Source: Lycocorax pyrrhopterus obiensis (taxonomy: Eukaryota; Chordata; Aves; Passeriformes; Paradisaeidae). From it: a stretch of DNA of 64,000 nt. A model generated the notes under the pieces. It saw only the letters and a list, made by a program, of their open reading frames with translations, had not been told where the DNA came from and ran no database searches. Every line of letters begins with the position of its first letter. Positions within the stretch are counted from its first letter, which is position 1. Both the position numbers and the translations under genes were made by a program. The stretch spans positions 33,106,268 through 33,170,267 of the forward strand of contig JACSVZ010000009.1 in assembly GCA_014706295.1 (NCBI GenBank), in the 5' to 3' direction. Positions 38,247 to 49,395 of this stretch are shown here, one piece after another.

Positions 38247-41200
38247 GTATGTGAGTCCTGGAACAGGGCATCGAAACGCTGGCGGAGAGGAGAAGAATGA
38301 AAGGTTTCGAGACAAATTGTAGTTTGCGTTTGGTTTCCCTTTTTCCACAAAAGCCATCCTAGGCCTAATCAGTTAGCAGAGATCATTAGCATCCCTAAGT
38401 CTCTTCCTTCTTTAAACATTGACTTGAAAAAGATTTTTTTTCTTATATCCCCTCATTTAATAATAGCATTCTTGCTATTTTTTATTTACTGGGTGTTTTA
38501 TTTGTGCTGTGATTGGAAAACCATTATAAATATCTCTGCTAAAACAATTTCCCAAGGTAGCAGAAATGGGGGAGATGCCTAAATTTTTTTTAGTGCGGTT
38601 TTTTTAAGTGTTACTGTTATCTCCATTCCAATGAGGAACTACAAGTAAGCTTAATTTTTTTTTTATAAAGATAAGTTTTGACCTGAAAAATAGGTTTCAA
38701 ACCAAAACAGCAACAGTATTTATAGTAGGCTACCTGAAAATGGTTTTTTTCTTCCTGTGCAGGGTGTTGATGACTGTCTTGTGTTGTGGACCAAATGTAT
38801 TTTTGTTGGGATAACAAGTAATTTTGGATGGCTGTTAAATTGAGGACATTTGATTCCATGAAGATCAGTCATTTAATTTTTATCAAGTTTCTGCATTATC
38901 AGAACTGCTGACATCAGACCGGCTGTGGCTTTGTTAGAATCTAAGCCAAAATACACTGCTAGGGGATTAAAGTTTGTAAGGAAGACAGTTTTGATATTCT
39001 GATCTGTTTTTACATGATGTTTGTAATCACCGGATTTTGAAGCAGCCAAATGATGTTTGTGTGTATGGTGGTGATTGGTGTGGTATTTGTGAAGCTGTGG
39101 CAACAGGACATAGGTGAGAGTATTGATAGTGCCCCAGGGAAAGTTTTGTCATGTTTCTCTTGTTTGCTTTGGTGATTTTTGTCTTTATTTTATGCAGGCA
39201 AAGACCATAATGGTAGAGTAATTTACCAAGTTAGTGAATTTTGTTATAAGATGGAAAGAAAGGGTTAAAGAGTTAAAGCTTTTGCTTCTTAACTTTTTTG
39301 AAAACTAAATCCTTTGCATAATCTTGGGTATCTTAGGGCCCTAAACAGAATCTTTAACCTAGCCTGGTAACTTCAGGAGTCTGTTCCTACCACCCTCTGT
39401 GGAAATTTATGTCAGTTTTAGAGACACTTTTTCATGTTACTGATGGAAATATGATGGACAAATGTTAACTTAGATAACATGTCTGATTTATGTACAGGAA
39501 ATTGTTAGCTGCTGTGTGCAGTTCTGGATGGCTGTTTTCTAAATGAAATGGAGATTTGTGTCTTTTAAGAAAGCTGCTATTTGGAGGATCTCCACTGGAA
39601 ATAGTCATAGGCAATGCTTCAGTTCATTTACTTAAAATAACTGGGGAAAAAAATCAGTCTGACTATTTTGAGGTTTTAGTTTGCAACTCTATCATCTGGG
39701 GACTTGTAGATGGCATGACTTTGTTTGATCTTACATGTTTTCTATGAAGTGTTTTGAGTAGCAAGGTAATTTTTTTACATCATCTGAACTTAAAATATTT
39801 ATGTTCTCTTACTTCTGTCCTGTTTCTAATATATCAAAACTAATCAATGCTGAGCTTAAAAGATACTTGAAGGTACCTTTGGCTAGTTTACAGTTGGATA
39901 ATACAAAACAAGTTTCTGATTTTTTTAATTTAAAGTTCTTTTAAGGCAACTGTAAACAGCTCAGGCTATACTTATACTTTATTGTGCTATAAAACCTCTG
40001 ACCTTTAGCAAGCATTGGCAGCCTCATAAAGAGAAAACCAATTATTTTTTTCCCAAACTATTGATTTCCAATTGACACAAAAAAAGCATATTGTTACTCT
40101 TCTTATTCCATTTTAAGGCCTTAACACTAGAAATGAGGCTTCAGAGAATGATGTAGTAACAGATGATTCTTCTTCAGTTTTTAAGGATTGTTTTGAATAA
40201 GACAACTATTGCTTTTTGATAGTTGAAAGCAGGTAGATACTTTGGGTCTGGGCCTGTGATCTGACTGACTTTGTGACTTAAAAGTATTAAATAGGTATGT
40301 ACAGATAAATATTAAACAGATTATATGGTGATGCAGACTTTTGTGCTATGTGGTATTACAGTGTGCATCTCCTGGAACTGTTGGAAGCTTTGTAAAGGGA
40401 TAGTTAAAAGTGAGGAAAAAAATTTGTGGGGAAAAAATATGCAAGATGTCAAAAGGAGCTGATAAAGGATGATGGGTGACCATGCAATATGAGCAACGTG
40501 AGGATAGGAAGGGCAGATTCGAGGATTGCTTGAAGGATAAAATGGCTGGAAGTTGTGGGAGGGTGCTGGTATGGGCACATGGACACAGTTTTCTGAATAT
40601 CAGCCCTAGACACAGCTCAAGAGCCAGGAGGAGTTTTTCTGCTGTCAGTTGGGTTTCTCTGAATGATGAAAGCTAAGCCACCAAAATCTTCGTCAGCATA
40701 GTTGTTTCTACAGAGCTTTTGCTGGTACAGCAATGTCATGTGAGAAGGGCATTCATTTTTCCCCTCCCAAGCCAACAGAACTATGCTAGCAAAAACTAAA
40801 GATATGTCATGCTGTATTTCATAAGCATTTCTAAATAGTTCTTTCCTCATGCCTTTGGACAGGCGTGTTCTTTAGGGGAGGAGAGGCTTAGCCATTCAAC
40901 AGATGGATTTTCCACTAACCTAATGCTTTGCTCTCTCTGAGGTATGGCATTTTGGAAAGGTTAATGCTCTAATAGTTTTCAAGCTGAAATGGCTTTTGTC
41001 TGCCAATGTATGTTACCCTGTGCAGATGCTTGCCAGGAGACAATTATATAAAAATAGTGTTTAGTGAACTGTTTTGAAGTCTGTCTGGGAATTTTTTTTT
41101 CCTTCTCTCTCTAAAGCTACAAAAAAAAAAAAAAAAAGAGTGAGAATAGATCCTAATGGAGCTACAACTTTAAATAGTATATGAACCATTTAAGACTATT

Positions 41201-44200
41201 TTTGTTCCCTTAATGAGGGTGGCCTAGCCACAGAGCTGTGTTTTATAATAACACTATGTGAATGTTAGCCAGGTTGGTTTTCATCCACCACAGATTGTTC
41301 AACTGTCATTTCATCAGAAACTCTGCAACTTGGACTTTCATTGTGCTTCATGTTGGGTAGCTCCTCTAGTCAAAACAAGGATTGTAGTGGGATTTTTTTT
41401 CCTTAGGTAGTATCCTAGTATGCCCAACCTTTTCCCTTTCTGAATGGTTAAAAGAACAGTGCCTGTAGTCTGCCAGATTTAATAGCGAGCTGGAAGCACC
41501 TTACAAGAACCCCTTTGTCATGTTGCACTGTAGCAGGAGCTACATCCAGAGAACTGTTTCATTTTCCAAGAGGAAACCAAAGGTGTTTACTTCCTTTGAT
41601 GTACTTGGCTCTGATCGTTTGTATCCTAAAAGTCCAAAGTGAAGTGCAAGAAGGAAACTGACAGGAGAATGACAGTGCTTTGTGCAGAATGGAACAGCTG
41701 ACCCTACTGGGGACCAGGGTTCTCTGAAGAAGCATTGTGTAGTGGCAGAGGTTTTTCAGGGTACGTTTCAAGTTTTATTTTTTGAGTTTATGGATAACAA
41801 ATGACAACAAACTCCTGATCTCCACAAGTATTTGAATACTGTAGTTTCCTATCAATATGTAGAATAAAAGACTGCTCTAGACTTGCTTGTTGTCAATATC
41901 TTATTCTCATTTATGCAACTACATTCCTGAAGGAATTACCTTGTTATTCTTTGTCACTGTCAGCTCAGTGTTTCTATTGCATTCAGGAGTGAACTCACAG
42001 GAGAAGGTGAGGCAGGATTAAAGAGCCTTAGAGTATTGCTCAGAATTTAAAATATAAAAGGAGGGGGAGGGATAGTTGCTAATAATACACCTTGGCTTCT
42101 CACATGCCTATTCCTGTGAAAGGTGTCCTCTTTAGAAGCCTGTCAACTGTCTTATGAGCAGTGGTAGTGTCCTATCTTAGGCCGAGTGTGAAAAAGAAGG
42201 GCACTATGTTGCTCTTTAAAAGTGCTTGAGAGGTTGTAGCATGCAAAATGTCCCAGTAAAGAAGAGGAGGTGTTTTAAGAAGACTGGGGGCAAGTTTCAG
42301 TTTTTGTTTGTGATGTTCAGCATTATTGTTGTCCAAATAATACCCTGTGTTCTGAGGTGTGTGTAGGTCTGGAATGGATGTTTGACAGGTATATTCTGGT
42401 GTTTTAAGGCTGTCTTTGCCTTTCCTTCCTCTCTGCAGGGTGTTGGCTGTGCAGCAGCCAGTAAGGGGAGGCAGGGTGGTGGTGCCTTGCTCCCAGGGGT
42501 GCCCAGCCGTGTCCTGGTGCCACCAGTGACGGTCCCTGGGAGCGCAGGGCCCAGCTGGAGGGAGGGAGTGTGAACCTGTGCTCTGCTGCTGGAGCAGCAC
42601 CTCTGACAGAGGGGCAGGACAGTAAATAGGAGAGGAGATCACTTTTGTAAAATTGCAGCAAGATGAACCAGAGCAAACCTGGGAGAGCCTTTTATTTGGT
42701 TCACAGTTGTGGGATTTTCCTCCCAAATTGGAGGAAACTTTGTCGAGAAAGACATTTGCAGACAAATGTCTTCTAGTGCATTTGGTGCTGTTTCTGTCCA
42801 GTTAATGTTTTAATGATGTCTACACTTGGTAGTAGGACATAACTTGCACAGGCAGTGAGATGCATTTAGTCCCTAATTAATTTTGGAAGAGGTAGAATAA
42901 CTGCACGTTATGCTTTTGTATTCTGATTTATCATATTCTTTCTGTGATAATCTGATTACTAAGTAGCTTGGTAAATTGAATCAAATAAGAAGTATCTTCT
43001 AATGCTAATGGAGTAAATAGCATTTAGTTGTTAACTGATTAATATAGAACTTTAAAATCTGTGTAAATAGCATCATCAAGAAAAGCATAAATCTTTTATT
43101 TAAGTGTATTTAAATCATTGCAGCGTGGATTCACTTGTATAGAATTAACCAGTAAACAAGACTAGGGAATCTTATTGACTCATGCTTCAAAACTGGACCA
43201 ATTTCTCATTTGTTTGTTTTTAATAATTGTTATAATTATGATCAGACCTGCACAATATCAGAGTTCAGTAGGCAGGCCAGGATTGTTTGCTCCCCAGTTG
43301 GTTTTTTTATGGGTCTCAAACTTTAGACATAAGATAACATGCAGAAAGCAGGTGTGTGTTGGCTTTTCTGGAAAAAGGGAACAGCTGCCTCTGCGTAATT
43401 TCAGTTTATATTTCTGATAATTGTACAAAGCTGCTTTGAATTTTCTGTTAAATTAATGAGAATCTTAATATCAGCTGCTACATTTTTACAGATGCTGTGT
43501 GGTAGATTATAACAGCCTGGCCACTTAGGCTCTAGTTACGAGGGAGAGCAAAATTTTGGTTGCAGCCCCTGGCTTATGGTTCATGGATCATCCACAAGCA
43601 CAGCCTGGTCTGTTTGTGGGCAGGAGAATTGTTGCTCCCTCTGGAATCCTCCCTTGCTCTCCAAGTCAGGATTTTCAAGGTTGTGTGGGGTTGCTTTTGT
43701 TTGTTTTTTTCTCCTTTCCTGTCCTTTATCACCTCAGGCACTTTCCTCCAGTCCTTTTCCCACCTCTGTGTTAACAAAAGTTTCCCAGGAGGAATGAATT
43801 TGTTCCAAATATACATGTTGGTCAGGTTGTCCACCTTTTGTCTCAGGATTCATCTACAGGCTCTCAGTTACTAGATAATATTGTGAATCTGCACCTTCTC
43901 GTAGCTTTATTTGAGTTGAGCTGGTGCTGTTAAAGTACCTTTATTGGAGGTACTGGAGCAGAGCTGTAAGTGACCCCTGCAGAAAGAGCTGTACAGCTGC
44001 TGCTGCTCCTCCTGGGGCTCTGTTCCTGCTGCCCAGTGCTCACATAAATGCCCTGTGCACCCCTGTAGCTCCTCAGCCCAATAGAACCTGCCCCAGCCGA
44101 AGAGCTTCATGGTTCTGGGTCACTTCTCAAGGAATCACACCATGGAAAAGTTCAGCAAACACCAGAGCTGGTGGAAAGGTGGAGGTGGGACCACACCTGG

Positions 44201-47200
44201 AGACCTTGGGGCAGAGGCTGTGAGGAGCAGAAGGAAGAAGCAGGAGCTCCACTTTATGGCAGCAGTGAGTTCTCCCTTGATTTGGGTGTCTGAGACATCA
44301 GTCTGACTTGCCAAAATTAATTGTTACCAAGAGCTGTGTGTAGGTAGTGGTCCTCAGGGATTAAGCAGTAGCTGGATGCAGTAATTTAGTTATACCCATA
44401 GTTTTTATTAAGATAATTTTGATTGATACCTTTATGCTTAAGGCATAAACATTTTCCTCTTTCATCCTAGCAAAGAAACATATGTTACTTCAGGTGTTTT
44501 CAATTGGTGGGGAGAGTTGGTGTTTGTTCTAGTCACAGGAACCCTGAGGTTATGATGTTCATATAAATTTGTTTATACAATTGAGGTGAAAAACAGCTGG
44601 AAAAAGCTCTTGTTGTGGCAAGTCTCTTATAGGAGTCTTCAAAGATCCCGTTTTTCTAGGAAAGGTCCTGACTTTTCTCAAAAAAAATAAAGCACTTCCA
44701 CATCCAAGAAAGATTTGTACCACTGTTATGTCAGGGGCAAGGCAAAACTTTTCCCACAGGCTTTGTAGGATTCATCCATTGGTTCTTCTACTTGAGCTGT
44801 GGAGGGAATTGCTGCACAAAGCTGCTGTGGAAGTTGTGGGAAGAGGCCAGTGTTTGTTGGTTGCAGGAATTCTGTTGACATATCAGTCAACAGAAGCTTG
44901 TTTAAGAAACAAATTTTCATTTTACCTTTCCACTGACAGTATGTCCACTTTGCGTATTGAACGTAGATTTTTTCACCCCCACCCTTCTAATCCATTTTCC
45001 TGCCCTGAATTTGATTGATACAAGTTATTTTGACAGCTGTTCCTGGGGTCTTCTGACAACAATGACATCATTAATTAGAGAAAAAATAAATCACATTCTG
45101 TCTTTTGCCTTCTTTTTAAAAGAAAAAAATTTATTTATTCTCTCATGGGTGGAGTAAAGCCTCCTATCTCCATCTACACTGCCAGCAAGAAGGAGTTGGA
45201 ACTCTTGATGCCTGTTAGAGAAATTGGATTAAGTTGAGTAGATCCTATTCCCAGAAATATCTCTACTCATTACAAGTCGATTTCGTGGGTTTACATATGG
45301 TGATTTTCAAGTCAGAACCCAAAATGAGGGACCCACTGGTTTTTCATGTATCAAGATTCAGGAGGCTACCATCATAAAATTCAGGAATGACTTTGTTGGG
45401 GTTTTTTATGGCTTATCCTTTAGGCTGTGCAAAAGAAAGTAGTAAGAGCACAGGATTGACTGGTTTTATGATCTGCTGACTGAAAAGCTCATGTCTGTGC
45501 AGTACTGGACATCCATCTCACAGCTGATAATAACACTTTTCCCTCTGAAAAGGGAGAATAGTTGCATAGACAAAGTGGTGACCACTTGTCAGAACGAGGA
45601 TTACTGGACTTTAGGATGCTTATTGGGGTATAATGTTGCTAATATGATGGAGAAGAACATACATGTCATTACTGAGTGTTTAGATGGGGACAGCAGTCCT
45701 GAGAGTGAAGAACATAGGTACAACATTTTATCCTCCACTCTTACATGCAAGTCCTTTTACTTCCTGTCTACTAAAGCAGGTGTCTGGTTTTTTCACCTAT
45801 AAAAGATACTAAAGTTGGTAGGTTTTCTTATGAGTTGTTTTGTGAGCTGTTTGAACTTTTAATTACAAACCCAGCTAATGCTCTGCCCCTAATATTCAGT
45901 CCTTTCAACTGTGGATAATTTTAGGGCAGAACCTCATTTGTGTCCCTCCTTTTAAAATCTGCAAATACTATGTTGGTCTGTATTGCAATCCAGTCTATAG
46001 CCAGTGTTAGGATTTGGTGTCAATTAATCAGTTTGCTCACCAGACCCTATTTTCTCTCCGAAGAACAGAGCAGCTCCTAAGGATTGCCTTCCTGCTTTTT
46101 TTTTTCTCCTTTTTCCTGTCCTACATGGGACACAAGAAATTACCATCCAGCTATATGGTGACATGAAAGAGGCGGGATTCATAAGGATGGGCTGTGATTT
46201 GCTCCACCACATAAAATTCCTTATATCTTTTTTAATCCAATCTGTGCAAGTTTAGAAACTAGAACCAGATTATCTCAGCTATGAAAATTTGCTGAATTAG
46301 AGGAAACTTAGGGACAGAATGTTATCCAAGTACTTAAACTCACAGTTGTGGATCACAAACACAAGGTTGCATTACTAATCTCAATGAATCTATGGCTGCT
46401 GTTATTAAAAATAATCAGGTAAGCAAAGATTCAGTTTTCTATTGTGTGTTTTGCTGCTAATGTGAAGCACAGAGTTTGGCATTTACTCATGAATGCACAT
46501 ATGGTGATTCCAGTTGACTCAAAATATCTCCATTCTATGAACCCAAAATTGAAATATTTTTTCTTGTGAATTGGAACTCCACTGCTTTTCCTCAGTTCTG
46601 TCTCTTTGACTGTAGGATACATAGCACCAAATCTGCAGGCTTTAAATCTATCTGCAGGGAAAAATCTGTTCAGAACAAGTTATAAACTAATTTGCACTTA
46701 GTTTGTCGGAGGAAATATAAGGACTTCTTGTGCATGAGTTTCCTGGATTGACCTAGGCAAGCAAGTATGTTTGCAGAAGGAGTTTTAGTAACTGAGTATG
46801 CCAATACTTGTTTTTTAAAATGGTGTTGCAAAGGGACACGAGCTATTGGTGTATTTGATAGAATTAAAGAAAAACTTGGAGATGTTGATTACGATTACTA
46901 TGTTTGTGCCTTCTGTAGGGAGTAGCAATTAAATTGCACTTACTTTACAGTATTATATTTCCAAATGGACATAAATGTTTTGGGTTTTGTTTTTTGCTGT
47001 TTTCAGCCTGTAATATTTTTTAACATTTATCTAAATACTGTACAAATCACATGTTAGTCAACAAAGTGAAACAGCATCTCTATTCAAGTTTTGCTTACAA
47101 TAAAGGTTCTGAACTTCTTAATGAATCTTATATCAGCATCTGGATTATCTGGAAAAACCACCTCAACAACCAAACAGTGCTGGATATCCTTTGCTGCATT

Positions 47201-48116
47201 TTTGCATCTTTTTATTTCCAATTTGTTCTTTCATCTGGAATCCTTTCCCCTCCATTAGTTTCAGTAAATAGGGTGTCTTACAGGCCTGAATCACAGCCCA
47301 TCTTTTATCTTTCTTTTCCATACTTTGCAGCAAATTTTAGTACTCCAGATGTCTGTAGTATCTCATCTCTTACCAAACTGTTTTTCTTCAGCTCTGGAGA
47401 AGTGGTTGTAGCCAGGCCTTAATCTCCCCTGCGAGGGAGCTGGAGGCCCCTGGGCTGCGGGAGGAGCTGGGCACTGCGAGGTGTTCTCGGGGCTACACTG
47501 GCTTTGCTCTTAGAGCTCTGGCCTTGGCTTCAGATGCTTCCTTGCGGGTGCTGCTGCTACTTATTTCTCAAATCTGAAAAAGAGGAAAGATGGAAAGTTA
47601 GCAGTTTTGCAAAAATGTGTAAATCCTCATTCCAGGGCAGTTATTTTGTTGAATAAAGTAAAGCTGTCTTCTGTAATTCCAGTTGCCCAAATTATGGCTT
47701 ATGGATTGTGCTCGTGGATGATTAACTCCAACAAAGAGAAAAACACTGTTCTGCTGACAGGGATTTGTGAGCCTGCATGGCCTGTTACTCCTCCACGCCT
47801 GCTGGGCTGCATATTTCAGACTCCTTGGGAAGATACCTGCTTGTTTATAGAAACAGAGTTTCACCAGGAATGCCAACAAAATGTTTATTATGACTACTTG
47901 TTAACTTTGTAATGCAGAAATGTCTTGGAAGTCCAATGAAACTGTTACTGCTGGTTGATAATGCAAGCAGGATGGATACGACAAATGCTGATTTCTTCTT
48001 TCTTTTTGTTTTTTTTTTTTCTTAAAATGACTATTTAAGCTTTTAGATGTCATCATGTTCCATCTCCCCTCCCACAGCAAATAAAAGTATAATGCATTTC
48101 CTTTGTTGATTTTCAG
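38247..48116 (+). other. R3HDM1: R3HDM1 5' intron, right part
   Basis: Nearly 10 kb between the 38-kb CpG patch and the candidate leader exon. I recognise no coding exon. There are modest GC-richer patches at about 42430-42610, 43970-44230 and 47420-47530 without a clear identity, and a 17-base A tract at 41121-41137. A 197-codon minus-strand frame at 42172-42765 is judged to be chance. Confidence 0.55.
41121..41137. repeat. Poly-A tract
   Basis: Seventeen consecutive A. No retrocopy could be recognised to its left, so it is probably a simple tract. Confidence 0.9.
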
Positions 48117-48325
48117 GCATTTGAAAGGGATGTTCTTGCTGATTCAAGACAAAATAGTTCTGTCCAGGACTCTACACTGGGGATAAGGACATGGGACTCC
48201 TCCTGCCAGATTCCAGATGGTTCATCACAACTGACATCTTGGCTGACAACTGTGAAAAGGATCTTCGGATTATTCTATTTTATTTTTGTGGGAGACCACA
48301 ATCCCCAAACTCTAGGACGTATCAG
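48117..48325 (+). other. R3HDM1: Candidate R3HDM1 leader exon with upstream frames
   Basis: A pyrimidine-rich acceptor (TTTGTTGATTTTCAG|GC) and a donor (TATCAG|GTACTA) bound 209 bp of higher-complexity sequence 0.9 kb before the first coding exon. This is where an untranslated leader exon of R3HDM1 would be expected. Phase 0 is open over the full length (starting AFERDVLADSRQNSS), ending with two bases of a split codon. A second frame starts at an ATG with good context at 48191 (MGLLLPDSRW) and runs 45 codons to the exon end in phase 0. A third, 18-codon frame starts at 48130. So any transcript with this exon carries several upstream frames before the R3HDM1 ATG. Whether any is translated is unknown; the open frames could be chance. 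Confidence 0.45.
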
Positions 48326-49224
48326 GTACTAAATCAAATACTAAACTTTTCCATAACATTATTGGATTGTTATTTGTTTCTTATGAAGGACTTTAGGCAT
48401 TCAGATCTTTATTTCTTGTAGGAAATGGAAAATCCTTGGTTTTACATCTTGCACTGTGGCTGAGTAATGACAAAGAGTTGTGTTTCTTATTTCCTACGGA
48501 AAATTTGGAGTTTAATCATTAGTTATCTTTATATAGTATTTTAAATTATTATTATTATAAATTGTAATTGCTGATCATGGTTATTATCCTAATTAACAAA
48601 TTGTTTCTTTGTTTCTTCTTTGTTGCTTTTGAGAGAATGCTTAATTTTATTAAGACTAGTTTTGCTGCAGTTTGTAAGTAAGATAATTCTTGCATTCAGA
48701 ACTTATCCAGTTATTACCTGTCAACAAGGAAACTTAAAAAGTTCATTAAATTTATGAATGTTTGCATGCTTGGGGCATTATGATTTATCTATTCACTTTC
48801 AACTCTTTTAAAATAAATCTATATGTAATTTTCTTTTCCTTTGAGAAAATCTTCCCTTGTTTCTGTTGCAGCCTAGTTTGATTTGGAGTATCTGAATGTT
48901 CAGGTGTTCATTTTTAAAATGTGGAAGGGAAAAATCTGTGAGTGTTATCCAACAGTGTAGCTCTTAATTCTTGTTTGTGTAGATGTCTGCTGTTACAGGC
49001 CACTGATAAAAGTGGTTAAAAAGAAATCACTCCCTCTAATACAAGAAAGGAAAAAGTGTCATAGCAGAGGGGGGGATCCTTTTTGTAGCAAAATCATGTT
49101 TATTTGGGGTAGCTGTTTAGGTATGGGTGGGTTTTTAAACTAATTTTAAATTACTCAATAATCCACTTTTTCTTTGTCCTAAAGGTTCCATATTTCTTGT
49201 AGAATTTTAAAATAACCTTTTCTA

Positions 49225-49395
49225 ATGAGGATGTCTGATATTCTTACTGTAAAAGATGAAACTGATGCAATGAAGGGTTCAGAAGCTGAATTTAAAGATA
49301 CAGACCCAGTTGAAAACCTTAAAAAATCAGGAAGTCAGGAACAGATTCAAGTGGAAAAGGATGAAAATTGTCTTGATAACAAAAACAATATGCCG
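49225..49395 (+). CDS. R3HDM1: R3HDM1 first coding exon (residues 1-57)
   Basis: R3HDM1 is an R3H- and SUZ-domain protein, thought to bind single-stranded nucleic acid, mainly RNA, and is strongly expressed in brain. This exon encodes MRMSDILTVKDETDAMKGSE and continues to CLDNKNNMP. It matches the human N-terminus closely (MRMSDTVTVKDET). The exon probably begins at 49185 after TGTCCTAAAG; a second AG at 49201-49202 is an alternative acceptor. The donor is CCG|GTAAG after 49395, in phase 0. An in-frame TAA at 49213 shows that no N-terminal extension through this exon is possible. The ATG at 49225 has weak context (T at -3), and the ATG two codons on (A at -3) may also be used. The segment is acidic and probably disordered. 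Confidence 0.95.

Larger units (their letters stand above)
38006..38310. promoter_or_regulatory. R3HDM1: Second CpG-rich patch, candidate alternative R3HDM1 promoter
   Basis: This is about 300 bp of CpG-dense sequence isolated in the middle of a 30-kb AT-rich intron, densest at 38085-38205 (runs of GCCGCC, GGCCGC, CCGGCC). Isolated CpG islands inside a long 5' intron often mark alternative promoters. Just downstream on the plus strand is a good splice donor (ATGCAG|GTATGTGAG), so a first exon on the R3HDM1 strand is plausible. No TATA box was seen. Other possibilities are an intronic enhancer or a start site for a non-coding RNA. Confidence 0.5.

Noticed and set aside
42172..42765. Minus-strand frame of 197 codons
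   Set aside because: No recognisable domain, located in an intron, partly in a GC-richer patch, and no splice or promoter context.
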